A DNA stretch of 64,000 bases, from contig NZ_JAAOYO010000002.1 in the NCBI RefSeq assembly GCF_011759505.1, forward strand, positions 434,001 to 498,000, in the 5' to 3' direction. This stretch comes from Curtobacterium salicis. Its GTDB lineage: Bacteria; Actinomycetota; Actinomycetes; Actinomycetales; Microbacteriaceae. The notes beneath the pieces were generated by a model. The model saw nothing but the letters and a program-made list of their open reading frames with translations. It searched no databases and was not told the DNA's origin. Of the stretch, positions 42,292-49,825 are shown one piece after another. A program made the position numbers and the translations under genes. Position 1 is the stretch's first letter; every line of letters begins with the position of its first letter.

Positions 42292-43485
42292 TCAGGAGCG
42301 GTCGCCGGACCGGCGGAGCGCGCGCAGGTCGCGGAGGAACGCGGTCGGCGTGGTGCCCCGCTCCTCCTTGAAGAGCTGCTGGAGCCGGCGGGGACGGAGC
42401 CCCGCGGCCGCGGCGATGTCGGCGACCGTGCAGGCGTCGTCGAGGTGGGTCTCGATGTAGGCCACCGCCTGCCGGATCCGCCACGACGAGCGGCCGTCGG
42501 GCCGTCGGGACGTGGCCGCCCGGAGCGTGGCCGAGGGGTCCTCGCCGAAGCGGGCGCGGTACGCGGTGGCGAAGCGGCTGGGGTTCGTGAACCGCCAGCG
42601 GCGTGCCACCTCGAGGACGCTGTTCGGCGACTCCCCCCGGAGGAGCTCACGCCGCACCTCGTCCAACCGCTGGTCGCGGAGGAACCCGTTCGGGGTGACC
42701 CCGAGGGTCCGGGCGAAGACCTCCTGCAGACCACGCTCGCTGAGGCCGGCGGCGGCGGCGATAGCCGGGACCGACGGGCGGTCGCGGGCGTGCTCCTCGA
42801 CGAACGCGATCGCGTCCCGCAACCGGCTGGCGGTCGGGACGTCGTCACCACGGTCACGGAGCGGGAAGGTGTCGAGGACGACGGTGGCCAGGCGGCGGTT
42901 CAGCGCCGTCCGCATCGCGCCGCGCACCCGGTCGTCCATCAGGGTCGGGCTGACCTCGCCGAGCAGCCGACGGAGCGGCTCGTGCCGGGCGACCCGCTCG
43001 TCCTGCTGGTCGAACAGGACCGCCCCTTCGGGCATCGGGTAGCCGAGCTCGCCCGCCGTCTTCCGGAGGAACGCGTCGGAGATGTGCACGCCGTTGTAGA
43101 CGGTCTCCTCGGACTCGAAGCGGTAGGCCTCGGACGCGGAGGCGATGTACGGGCTGCCGGGTTCGATCACGCGGGACCGGTCCGCGAAGTGCATCTCGAG
43201 GCGGCCGTGCTGGAGCCAGAAGACCACGTGGTCGTCCCGGGGTCCGATCACCCCGCCGCGCCGTCCGCCCCGCGCGTTCATGGTGCGGAGCGTCAGGTCG
43301 TCGTCGCCGATGACGAAGTACTCGTACCGGGTGCCCGCGGACGCGAAGGTGTCGGAGGCGACGGTGGTGTCGCGCCGGAGGTCCTGACCGGAGTACTCGG
43401 AGCGGAAGATCGCGGTGTAGTCCGAGCCGCCCGCATCCGTGAACCGCTCCTTGCGGAACCCGTTGTCGTCATCGATCGGTGGCAC
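42292..43485 (-). CDS. AraC-family regulator with an additional C-terminal half DNA-binding domain
   Basis: 397 residues, GTG start. Cupin-like N-terminal domain (YFVIGDDDLTLRTMNARGG, VVFWLQHGRLEMHF). A full AraC domain follows at about 222-325: VPAIAAAAGLSERGLQEVFARTLGVTPNGFLRDQRL and VLEVARRWRFTNPSRFATAYRARFGED. The protein then has a further 60 residues repeating the first half: IRQAVAYIETHLDDACTVADIAAAAGLRPRRLQQLFKEERGTTPTAFLRDLRAL. Standard AraC proteins stop after the first domain. Neighbouring targets are not obvious. Confidence 0.9.
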   Translation of the reverse strand: MPPIDDDNGFRKERFTDAGGSDYTAIFRSEYSGQDLRRDTTVASDTFASAGTRYEYFVIGDDDLTLRTMNARGGRRGGVIGPRDDHVVFWLQHGRLEMHFADRSRVIEPGSPYIASASEAYRFESEETVYNGVHISDAFLRKTAGELGYPMPEGAVLFDQQDERVARHEPLRRLLGEVSPTLMDDRVRGAMRTALNRRLATVVLDTFPLRDRGDDVPTASRLRDAIAFVEEHARDRPSVPAIAAAAGLSERGLQEVFARTLGVTPNGFLRDQRLDEVRRELLRGESPNSVLEVARRWRFTNPSRFATAYRARFGEDPSATLRAATSRRPDGRSSWRIRQAVAYIETHLDDACTVADIAAAAGLRPRRLQQLFKEERGTTPTAFLRDLRALRRSGDRS

Positions 43486-43516
43486 CGACCCATCTTGTCA
43501 TCCGCAGAACGCGGAT

Positions 43517-43535
43517 GTCCGGGGTCCACCCGGAC
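43517..43535 (-). terminator. Short hairpin after the 86-aa gene
   Basis: GTCCGGG (43517-43523) and CCCGGAC (43529-43535), 16 bp past the stop of the gene ending at 43551. Confidence 0.35.
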
Positions 43536-43550
43536 CGGCGAGCGGACCGC

Positions 43551-43811
43551 TCAGGCGCGGATGAGCGGTGCCCAGAACGCGTCCGGGCCGTCCTGCTGCA
43601 CGGCGTCGCCCTCGAAGCGCCAGCCGTAGCCGCCGACGAACTGCTGCGCCGCCGCGAGCTCGTCGACCCCGTCGTCCTCCGAGCGGTCGAACAGGTGCAC
43701 GCCGTGGCCGATCGCGACACCGCTGTCACTCACGAGGGTGAGGTCCCACCGGCCCTCTTCGGAACGTTCGATGCGGACGACGGCGGCCTGGTCTGCGGAG
43801 AAGTCGGACAT
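43551..43811 (-). CDS. Hypothetical protein (86 aa)
   Basis: MSDFSADQAAVVRIERSEEG start, then a beta-rich stretch (WDLTLVSDSGVAIGHGVHLFD) and QQFVGGYGWRFEGDAVQQ. Acidic, no membrane segment. Not recognised. Start at the ATG at 43809-43811; six codons upstream are open. Same strand as the 55-aa gene upstream and the AraC gene downstream. Confidence 0.6.
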   Translation of the reverse strand: MSDFSADQAAVVRIERSEEGRWDLTLVSDSGVAIGHGVHLFDRSEDDGVDELAAAQQFVGGYGWRFEGDAVQQDGPDAFWAPLIRA

Positions 43812-43865
43812 GTCACCGAGCCTACGCACGGTGCTGCGGGTCGGGTCAGGTCGGGTCGAGCCGGG

Positions 43866-44033
43866 TCAGACGACGGTGAAGAAGTCCGCGTAGGTGGGTT
43901 CCGCGGGGGTCGAGCCAGCGGTCCGCCGGGAGACCATCGCGTCGATCTCGTCCGGGTGACTGAGCCCGCGGCGGTGCCATTCGTCGGCCTGCAGCCGGAG
44001 TTCGTGGAGGGAGGGTCGGATGCGCTCGTTCAC
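43866..44033 (-). CDS. Small hypothetical protein (55 aa)
   Basis: GTG start with AGGAAGAG nine bases upstream. Sequence runs VNERIRPSLHELRLQADEWH and later GLSHPDEIDAMVSRRTAG, ending YADFFTVV. Charged and helical. The protein family is not recognised. The ribosome site and lack of antisense competition support it. The open frame continues upstream to 44186, but that part is low-complexity Pro/Gly. Confidence 0.5.
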   Translation of the reverse strand: MNERIRPSLHELRLQADEWHRRGLSHPDEIDAMVSRRTAGSTPAEPTYADFFTVV

Positions 44034-44201
44034 GGTGCGCTCTTCCTGCTGGTGCGCCCGACCCGAAGGGTTCGGAGGCGCAGGGACAGCATCCCCCGTG
44101 CACCCCACTGGACCAAGCCCGGAGGGGGGTGGAGTACGCCCCTTGGACACGGTGTCCGGTCCGCGCACCCGAGCACGTCCGGGCACGTCACACGGGTGCG
44201 G

Positions 44202-45167
44202 TCAGGCGCTGCGACGGCGGCGGAGCGTCACCGACGGCGGTTCGCCGAACGTCGCCGCGTAGGTGCCCGAGAAGCGTCCGAGGTGCCCGACGCCCCACCC
44301 GAGGGCGATCTGCGCGACGGTCGCCGTGTCGGGGTCGGCGGCGCTGAGTTCGGCCCGCACACGGTGCAGCCGGACCTGGCGGAGGAAGTGCATCGGGGAG
44401 GCCCCGGTGTGCCGGCGGAACGACGCCTGCAGTGACCGCACGGCGACGCCGGCCGCGACGCTCACGTCGGTGATCGTGATCGGTCGCCGAGCGTTCGCGA
44501 CCATCCACTCCTGGGCGATCCGCATGGTCGCCGGCCCGTCGCTGAGCAGTCCGGCCGGGGGTATCGGACGGGCGTCGAAGGTGGCGGCCACGGCTTCAGC
44601 CACGGTCGTGTTGCACGCCGAGCGTCGGTCGTGGTCGGTCGTGGGGTCGAGCAACGCCCCCGCCGCGGCGGCGATGACGGTGCGGAGCTGCTGCAGGGAA
44701 CCGGGGTCGGGGTGCCGGGCGAACTGCAGCGGTGCCGGCAGGTCGCCCTGTCGTGCGGCGGCGACGGACTCGAGGAACGTCCGGTCGAAGCGGATGACGT
44801 GCTGCACCGTCGGCGCCGCGCTGAACGTGAAGTCCCGACCCGCCGGGTACATCACGGGGACGCCCGGCAGCATGTCGACCGGGTCGGACGAACCGGTGTC
44901 GAGTCGGATCCCCGGCGCGGAGGCCCAGGCGAGCACGTAGTCGTCCCCGGGGTCGATGGTCCCCCACCGACGAGCTGCCACCGACGAGGTGCCGACCGTG
45001 ACGTCGCCGTCCCCGATCGATCGGTACCGCCACGAGAACCCTTCGGTCGCGGCCTCGCCGATGTGGATGTCCTGGCTGGCGTAGACGTGCTCGTAGAACG
45101 CGACCGCTTCGTCGACGGCGAGGCCGCGACGGTCGACGTGCACGAGGGGTTGTTCGACGGAGTCCAT
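44202..45167 (-). CDS. AraC-family transcriptional regulator
   Basis: 321 residues. N-terminal sensing domain with FSWRYRSIGDGDVTVGTSS and VMYPAGRDFTFSAAPTVQHV, and a C-terminal DNA-binding domain with ITDVSVAAGVAVRSLQASFRRHTGASPMHFLRQVRLHRVRAEL and VAQIALGWGVGHLGRFSGTY. Same subfamily as the regulators at 21899 and 53298. Closest genes are small hypotheticals. Confidence 0.9.
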   Translation of the reverse strand: MDSVEQPLVHVDRRGLAVDEAVAFYEHVYASQDIHIGEAATEGFSWRYRSIGDGDVTVGTSSVAARRWGTIDPGDDYVLAWASAPGIRLDTGSSDPVDMLPGVPVMYPAGRDFTFSAAPTVQHVIRFDRTFLESVAAARQGDLPAPLQFARHPDPGSLQQLRTVIAAAAGALLDPTTDHDRRSACNTTVAEAVAATFDARPIPPAGLLSDGPATMRIAQEWMVANARRPITITDVSVAAGVAVRSLQASFRRHTGASPMHFLRQVRLHRVRAELSAADPDTATVAQIALGWGVGHLGRFSGTYAATFGEPPSVTLRRRRSA

Positions 45168-45214
45168 GCACTGCCAGCCTGGGGGTCACCACCGACAATC
45201 CGCACCCCCGGACG

Positions 45215-45254
45215 CACGGAGAGCCCCGCACCAGCAGGTGCGGGGCTCTCCGTG
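45215..45254 (-). terminator. 18-bp perfect hairpin between the GlsB-like gene and the AraC gene
   Basis: Arms 45215-45232 (from CACGGAGAGCC) and 45237-45254 pair perfectly around an AGCA loop, 29 bp after the GlsB-like stop. It would insulate the AraC gene from that transcript. Confidence 0.7.
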
Positions 45255-45283
45255 TTCCCGACGACGTGCGCCGGGGAAGGCTG

Positions 45284-45553
45284 TCAGGCGCGGGCGCCGC
45301 GACGACCGGTGATCGCACCCCAGATGAGGAGGACGATGATCGCGCCGACGATCGCGATGATCCACGACTGGATGCTGAAGAAGCCGTCGTAGCCGACGTT
45401 GAAGATCAGGCCGCCGAGCCAGCCACCGATGAGGGCGCCGATGACACCGAGGACGAGCGTGGCGATCCAGCCGCCACCCTGGCGACCGGGGAGGATCAGC
45501 TTGGCGATGGCGCCGGCGATGAGGCCGAGGAGGATGAAGCCGAGGAAGCTCAT
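45284..45553 (-). CDS. GlsB/YeaQ/YmgE-family stress membrane protein
   Basis: 89 residues, three hydrophobic segments rich in Gly: GFILLGLIAGAIAKLILPG, GWIATLVLGVIGALIGGWLGG and WIIAIVGAIIVLLIWG. This is the transglycosylase-associated small membrane protein family, often induced by stress together with Asp23 proteins. It borders the Asp23 cluster. ATG at 45551-45553 with AAAGG upstream. Confidence 0.9.
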   Translation of the reverse strand: MSFLGFILLGLIAGAIAKLILPGRQGGGWIATLVLGVIGALIGGWLGGLIFNVGYDGFFSIQSWIIAIVGAIIVLLIWGAITGRRGARA

Positions 45554-45685
45554 GGGAGTGCCTTTCAGGACGGGCACCGCGAGGTGCCGTTGTGGAGCAG
45601 GTGTGCCACCCCGAGGGGCGGCGGAGCGGTCGAGATCGACGCTCCCGGATGGGCGGTACCGATCAGGACCGACCGGCGGCGCCGA

Positions 45686-45802
45686 TCAGATGCTGTCGAG
45701 CAGACCGTCACGCGACTGCGCTGCGAACAGCGCGGTCATGTCGATGGCTTCGGTCGGGGTGTCCCCGTCCGCGGATGTGGGGCTCGCGGGCGTCGAGTGC
45801 AT
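45686..45802 (-). CDS. Small hypothetical protein (38 aa)
   Basis: MHSTPASPTSADGDTPTEAI then DMTALFAAQSRDGLLDSI. The ATG has GGAAGGACC about seven bases upstream, a good site. Acidic and Ser/Thr-rich N-terminus, amphipathic C-terminus. An in-frame ATG nine codons further up is an alternative. No family recognised; it may be a stress-related peptide given the neighbours, but that is guesswork. Confidence 0.4.
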   Translation of the reverse strand: MHSTPASPTSADGDTPTEAIDMTALFAAQSRDGLLDSI

Positions 45803-45856
45803 CTGACCGGTCCTTCCGAGGTGCTGCATGTACCGCTCCACTCTGCTCTCCGGAAA

Positions 45857-45873
45857 GTAGTTAGGCACACTAC
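45857..45873. promoter_or_regulatory. AT-richer inverted repeat upstream of the 38-aa gene
   Basis: GTAGT (45857-45861) and ACTAC (45869-45873) flank TAGGCAC. The patch is AT-rich relative to its surroundings, and on the minus strand TAACTA would make a -10. Resemblance to a DtxR/IdeR box is only partial. Confidence 0.3.
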
Positions 45874-45914
45874 ACAGTCGATGATGCGCTATCCGGATGA
45901 TCTGGACCGCGGCC

Positions 45915-46337
45915 TCAGCCGACGAACCGGGACCAGAGGCCGGAGACGACCGGCCACGCGTCGCCGGCGCGGTCCGCCGAGCCGATCGCCACCGCCACGA
46001 GGGGGAACACCGTGACGCCGACGGCGACGAGGAGTGCGAGCACGACCGCGGTCCACGCGGTCGCACCGTGGCGCCGCGTCACCGCCAGGAGCAGCAGCGC
46101 CAGCACGACGACTGCTCCAACGAGGGTCACCAGCGTCACGCGGAGGAACGGGAACGGGACCAGTCCGGCCGTCGTCCCCGTGATGCCGGCGAGGAAGCCG
46201 ACGAGCGGCAGGAACGCGCCGAACGCCAGCACCAGGACGGCGATCAGTCCGATGCCGCTCGCGACCCAGACGCTGCGCGACCTGGGCCGGGAAGCGGCCA
46301 CCTGGCGGCGGATCCGCCGCTCGGCCCAGGCGCTCAC
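45915..46337 (-). CDS. Four-segment membrane protein of the Asp23 cluster
   Basis: 140 residues, GTG start overlapping the upstream stop as GTGA, so translationally coupled to the Asp23-LEA gene. An Arg-rich N-terminus (ERRIRRQVAASRPRSRS) precedes four hydrophobic segments (SGIGLIAVLVLAFGAFLPLVG; VTLVTLVGAVVVLALLLLAV and two others). No family recognised. Probably anchors or modulates its upstream partner at the membrane. Confidence 0.75.
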   Translation of the reverse strand: MSAWAERRIRRQVAASRPRSRSVWVASGIGLIAVLVLAFGAFLPLVGFLAGITGTTAGLVPFPFLRVTLVTLVGAVVVLALLLLAVTRRHGATAWTAVVLALLVAVGVTVFPLVAVAIGSADRAGDAWPVVSGLWSRFVG

Positions 46338-47359
46338 GGTCGGTCCGTGGCGGTGTCGTCGGCCGTGCCGCCGCGGACGGCCTCGGCGGCGCGGCGCACG
46401 TCGTCCGCCGCGTCCTCGAGCGCGTCTGCTGCGGCTTCCGACCCGGAGACGGTGGAGGCGTGGACGGCCGGCTCGGCGGCGTCCGACGGAGCGGCCTCGC
46501 CGGCCGCGTCCTCCGCGTCGGCCCGGTGTCGCGCCTCCGCCACGCCGTCCGCGACGTCGTCGCCGACCTGCTCGGCTGCAGCGGTCGCCGCCTCCTGCGC
46601 AGCGACGGCCGCGTCACCCGCACGGTCTGCGACGTCGGACGCGGTCTTCCGCGCTGACGCCACCGCATCGGAGGTCGCCGCACCGGCAGCGTCGGTCGCG
46701 TCCGAGATCGCGTCACGGGCGTGCCCGGCCGCGTCACGTGCCGAGGCGGCGGCGTCCGAAGCGGTCGCCGAGGCCGCGGCCAGGGCGTCCGACGCGACGG
46801 ACCCCGCTGTGTCCGCCGCCGATCGAGCGCCGTCCGCTGCCGACTTCGCCGCGTCGGAGACGGTGCCCGCCGCGGTCGCGGCAGCGCCTCGGACGGAGTC
46901 GACGGCCTCGTCGACCTTCGAGGGCTCGTCGTCGAACGGGCCGTGGACGTCGAGGACCCGGACGTCGACCTCGACGTGGTCGGGCAGACCGGCGAGCTGG
47001 GTGACGGCGGCACCGACCTGCGAGCGCACCTCGGCCGCGACCTCCATCACGGGGTGTGGGTAGCGGACGACCACGGCGACCGCGACGTCGAGCGTGCCGT
47101 CGGAGTCGTCGACCCGGACACCCAGCGCGCTGCCACTCCGGCCGAGTCGGCGGCGGACCTGGTCGGCCGCACGTTCGGCGAGCCCGCCGAGGTGGTGCAC
47201 CCCGTCGACTCCGAGGGCGGTCACCGCTGCGGTCCGGGCGGCGACGGTGACGGGTGCGGCGTCCGCCGGGAGCGGGTCGGTCAGGGACGCGGGCAGGGCA
47301 ACGGCGGTGCGCTGCGCGTGTGCGTGCAAGTCGTTCGGCACGTGGATGTCGTTCTGCAT
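46334..47359 (-). CDS. Asp23-domain protein with long LEA-like Ala-rich repeat tail
   Basis: 341 residues. Residues about 30-155 show the Asp23/Gls24 pattern (VAARTAAVTALGVDGVHHLGG, LDVAVAVVVRYPHPVMEVAAEVRSQVGAAV, VEVDVRVLDVHGPF). From about 160 to the end the protein is a repetitive amphipathic helix rich in Ala, Asp and Ser (AAKSAADGARSAADTAG, ASARDAAGHARDAISDA) with an 11-residue feel, as in LEA group 3 desiccation proteins. ATG at 47357-47359 with AGGAGG upstream. Downstream membrane gene is coupled. Confidence 0.8.
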   Translation of the reverse strand: MQNDIHVPNDLHAHAQRTAVALPASLTDPLPADAAPVTVAARTAAVTALGVDGVHHLGGLAERAADQVRRRLGRSGSALGVRVDDSDGTLDVAVAVVVRYPHPVMEVAAEVRSQVGAAVTQLAGLPDHVEVDVRVLDVHGPFDDEPSKVDEAVDSVRGAAATAAGTVSDAAKSAADGARSAADTAGSVASDALAAASATASDAAASARDAAGHARDAISDATDAAGAATSDAVASARKTASDVADRAGDAAVAAQEAATAAAEQVGDDVADGVAEARHRADAEDAAGEAAPSDAAEPAVHASTVSGSEAAADALEDAADDVRRAAEAVRGGTADDTATDRP

Positions 47360-47392
47360 GGTTTCCTCCTCGGGTCGAGCGGGCCGTGAGCG

Positions 47393-47435
47393 CACGACGG
47401 GGCACCGCGCTCGAACGCGCGCGTGCCCCGTCGTG
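47393..47435 (-). terminator. Hairpin downstream of csbD
   Basis: 12-bp perfect stem (47393-47404 CACGACGGGGCA with 47424-47435) and a GC-rich 19-base loop, 12 bp past the csbD stop. Confidence 0.55.
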
Positions 47436-47446
47436 TCAGCTGGTCG

Positions 47447-47620
47447 CTACCCGCGGAAGACGTCCTTGACGTCCTCGCCGGTCTGCTTCGCGCTCGCGGC
47501 GGCCTGGTCCTTCTTGCCCTCGGCGACCTTGGAGTCGTCGTCGGTCGCCTTGCCGAAGGCCTCCTTGGCCTTGCCCGCGATGTCCTGAGCAGCGTTCTTG
47601 ATCTTGTCGTCGAGTCCCAT
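47447..47620 (-). CDS. CsbD-family stress protein
   Basis: 57 residues: MGLDDKIKNAAQDIAGKAKE, then AFGKATDDDSKVAEGKKDQAAASAK. This is the CsbD-like general stress family, hydrophilic and probably disordered to helical; function unknown. ATG with AAGGAGCC upstream. Lies within the Asp23 cluster, separated by a hairpin from the next gene. Confidence 0.92.
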   Translation of the reverse strand: MGLDDKIKNAAQDIAGKAKEAFGKATDDDSKVAEGKKDQAAASAKQTGEDVKDVFRG

Positions 47621-47717
47621 GACGGGCTCCTTCCGTTCGTGCGGTCGAGGGTCCGACCGCGGTTGTGTGGTGAGGGTGGTGCTGGTGCCGCCGGCCGGGA
47701 GGCCCGTGGCACGTCCG

Positions 47718-48281
47718 TCAGGCGACGCGCTTGGCCTTCGAGAGGGCCGAGCGGGTGCCGCCGGTGAGGTGGACCAGGACCGGCACCTCGCGACCGAGGG
47801 TCCGGTCGAGGGTGGCGATCGCCGAGTCCACGGCATCGAGGACCGTGACGGCGTCCCCGCCGCGGCGGACCGCGACACGGAGCCGTGCGGCACGGTGCCC
47901 GCGCACCGTGTACATGTCGACCTTCGACGAGACGACGTCGTGTACGCCGGCCAGTTCGTGGTCGATGACGTCACGGACGAGGGCCACGTTCACGGTGACC
48001 TCGTCGTCGCCCTGGGCTTCACGGACGGCGACGGCGGTGCCGCCACGGCCACGGGTGACGACCCAGACGAGTGCGAGGACGACCACGACGAGGCAGACGG
48101 CCGCGACGATCCACAGCGAGGTCGCGGGGACCTCGACGCGGTCGGGGAGCGTCAGGTACGGCTCGAGTGCGTCGCGGACGGCCGGCAGGACACCGGCGCC
48201 CATGGCGAGGCCGACCACGACGGCGACGAGGCCTAGCACGAACAGGATGATCCGGTTCAGGGTGCGGTTGCTCGAGGTCAT
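47718..48281 (-). CDS. AmaP-like Asp23 membrane anchor protein
   Basis: 187 residues. Two N-terminal membrane segments (ILFVLGLVAVVVGLAMGAG; LWIVAAVCLVVVVLALVWV) followed by a soluble Asp23-like domain (VREAQGDDEVTVNVALVRDVIDHELAGVHDV). AmaP tethers Asp23 to the membrane in Staphylococcus; that role is transferred here by architecture. Starts inside the stop of the upstream gene (ATGA overlap). Confidence 0.82.
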   Translation of the reverse strand: MTSSNRTLNRIILFVLGLVAVVVGLAMGAGVLPAVRDALEPYLTLPDRVEVPATSLWIVAAVCLVVVVLALVWVVTRGRGGTAVAVREAQGDDEVTVNVALVRDVIDHELAGVHDVVSSKVDMYTVRGHRAARLRVAVRRGGDAVTVLDAVDSAIATLDRTLGREVPVLVHLTGGTRSALSKAKRVA

Positions 48282-48853
48282 GACAGGGTGCCCTTCTCGC
48301 TGACACGGACGGTGACGTGGCGGGCGAAACGGTCGTCCAGTCGGCCGAGGCGTTCGGCGACGGCGTGCTCGACGGCTGCCGAGTCCACCGGGACGCCGGA
48401 CATCGGGACGACGTGCACCGCGGTGCGGGCACCACGGGCGCTCGCGGTGGTGTGGGCGTCGGGCACACCCGCCGCGTGACCCGCGGCGTTCCGGGCGGTC
48501 GAGGCGATGATCGACGAGTCGATGACCACGGCACCGCGGTCGTGTGGCACCACCGAGCGGTGCTGCCGACCGGGCTTGACCGCCAGGACGACGAGGACCA
48601 CACCGGCGATGACGAGCACCGCGGCGATGACCTCGATCAGGGTGACGAAGGTCGCGTCCGGCCTGAGTGCCGCGTCCACCGCGGTCTGCGGGTCGGCCAG
48701 CAGCGGCGCCGCACCGACCGCGCGGAGGACCGACTCGGTGCCGATCCACGCCGCGACCAGCACGAGCACCACCAACGCCACGGACACGGCCGTGGACCGG
48801 GAACGGTGCACGCTGCGGCGACGCAGCCGGCGTTCGACGGAACTGCTGCTCAT
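48278..48853 (-). CDS. DUF6286-type two-segment membrane protein of the Asp23 operon
   Basis: 191 residues. Arg-rich N-terminus (RRLRRRSVHRSRS), membrane segment VSVALVVLVLVAAWIG, a second one VTLIEVIAAVLVIAGVVLVVLAV, then a C-terminal Asp23-like domain (GARTAVHVVPMSGVPVDS, LGRLDDRFARHVTVRVSEKG). Recurs beside Asp23 genes in Actinobacteria. ATGA overlap with the AmaP-like gene, 8 bp after the upstream stop. Confidence 0.75.
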   Translation of the reverse strand: MSSSSVERRLRRRSVHRSRSTAVSVALVVLVLVAAWIGTESVLRAVGAAPLLADPQTAVDAALRPDATFVTLIEVIAAVLVIAGVVLVVLAVKPGRQHRSVVPHDRGAVVIDSSIIASTARNAAGHAAGVPDAHTTASARGARTAVHVVPMSGVPVDSAAVEHAVAERLGRLDDRFARHVTVRVSEKGTLS

Positions 48854-48861
48854 GTGTCCTC

Positions 48862-49179
48862 CTACCGGACCCGGGTGTCGTGCTCGCGCACGATCCCGGT
48901 CAACTCGATGCGTGCCGACCCGACACGACGTCCCGTGAGGGCGCTGACGCGGCTCCGGACCTCGGCCGCCGCGGTGGTGGCCGCCTGGACCAGGTCCGTG
49001 CCGGCGGCGACCGGGCCGGTGATGTCCAGGGCCAACGCCCCGCGGGCGTCGCCGAGCTCCACCCGCACCCGCTTCGCGGGCGCTCCGAGCCGCTCAGCGG
49101 CGACGGCACGCACGCACGAGGTGAGGGCGCGGGTGGTGATCTCGACGCGGCCCGGAACGGCGCCCGGGCCGCCGGTCAC
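48862..49179 (-). CDS. Small Asp23-fold protein
   Basis: 105 residues from a GTG that overlaps the upstream stop (GTGA): VTGGPGAVPGRVEITTRALT. The sequence then has the Asp23-like alternation (VRVELGDARGALALDITGPV, ATTAAAEVRSRVSALTGRRVGSARIELTGI) but is shorter than canonical Asp23 and lacks its N-terminal strand pair. Likely a divergent paralogue in the complex. Confidence 0.75.
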   Translation of the reverse strand: MTGGPGAVPGRVEITTRALTSCVRAVAAERLGAPAKRVRVELGDARGALALDITGPVAAGTDLVQAATTAAAEVRSRVSALTGRRVGSARIELTGIVREHDTRVR

Positions 49180-49367
49180 CGGGAGCTCCGGCGTCCGGTC
49201 AGCACGTCGGTCAGGGCGTTCCGGTCGATGCGACCCGTGACGAGTGCCGCGACGAGTGCTCCGACCGCGGCGAACACGACGACCAGGACGAAGCCCCAGA
49301 AGCCGAACTGCAGTGCGACGGCTGCCAGGACGGCGCCGATCAGGGCGCCGCTCAGTGTGCTGCTCAT
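49176..49367 (-). CDS. DUF2273-like small membrane protein
   Basis: 63 residues, two hydrophobic segments: LSGALIGAVLAAVALQFGFWG and FVLVVVFAAVGALVAALVTG, then a short basic tail. Position directly after asp23 and layout match the DUF2273 family found in alkaline-shock operons. ATGA overlap with asp23, GTGA overlap with the next gene. Confidence 0.8.
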   Translation of the reverse strand: MSSTLSGALIGAVLAAVALQFGFWGFVLVVVFAAVGALVAALVTGRIDRNALTDVLTGRRSSR

Positions 49368-49825
49368 GCGACTCGCGACTCCTTCTTGTCGTCGTCCTCG
49401 TCGTCGTCGCCCGGGATGAAGACGTCCTGGATCGTGACGTTGACCTCGGCAACCTCCATGCCGACGATCTGCTCGAGCGCACGGGACACCGACGAGCGGA
49501 CGCCTTCGGCGACCTGCTGCAGCGGCACCGGGTACTCGGCGACGATGGTGATGTCGGCGGCGACCTGCTTCTCGCCGACCTCGACTTTGACGCCCTGCGA
49601 GAGGTCGCGCTGGCCGATGGCGCCGCGGATCGCACCGATGGCACGGGCTGCGCCGCCGCCGAGCGAGTGCACGCCGGTGACCTCGCGGGCGGCGATGCCG
49701 GCGACCTTCGAGACGACGGTGTCGTCGATGACGGTCTTGCCGGTGGCGGCGTGGTTGCCCGTGCTCGACGCTCCGGACCCGCTCGTGGCGAGGGTGTTCG
49801 GGGTGGTCGTGGTGGTGTCGGCCAT
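49364..49825 (-). CDS. Asp23/Gls24-family envelope stress protein
   Basis: 153 residues. Low-complexity N-terminal 28 residues, then the canonical domain: GKTVIDDTVVSKVAGIAAREVTGVHSLGGG, VEVGEKQVAADITIVAEYPVPLQQVAEGVRSSV and MEVAEVNVTIQDVFIPGDDD with an acidic tail. Members accumulate under cell-envelope or alkaline stress and form membrane-associated assemblies. First gene of the overlapping set running to 47718. AAGGAG precedes the ATG. Confidence 0.92.
   Translation of the reverse strand: MADTTTTTPNTLATSGSGASSTGNHAATGKTVIDDTVVSKVAGIAAREVTGVHSLGGGAARAIGAIRGAIGQRDLSQGVKVEVGEKQVAADITIVAEYPVPLQQVAEGVRSSVSRALEQIVGMEVAEVNVTIQDVFIPGDDDEDDDKKESRVA

Noticed and set aside
45857..45873. DtxR/IdeR iron box before the 38-aa gene
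   Set aside because: Only the TTAGG half matches the known 19-bp palindrome; the other half diverges. Kept as a generic inverted repeat.
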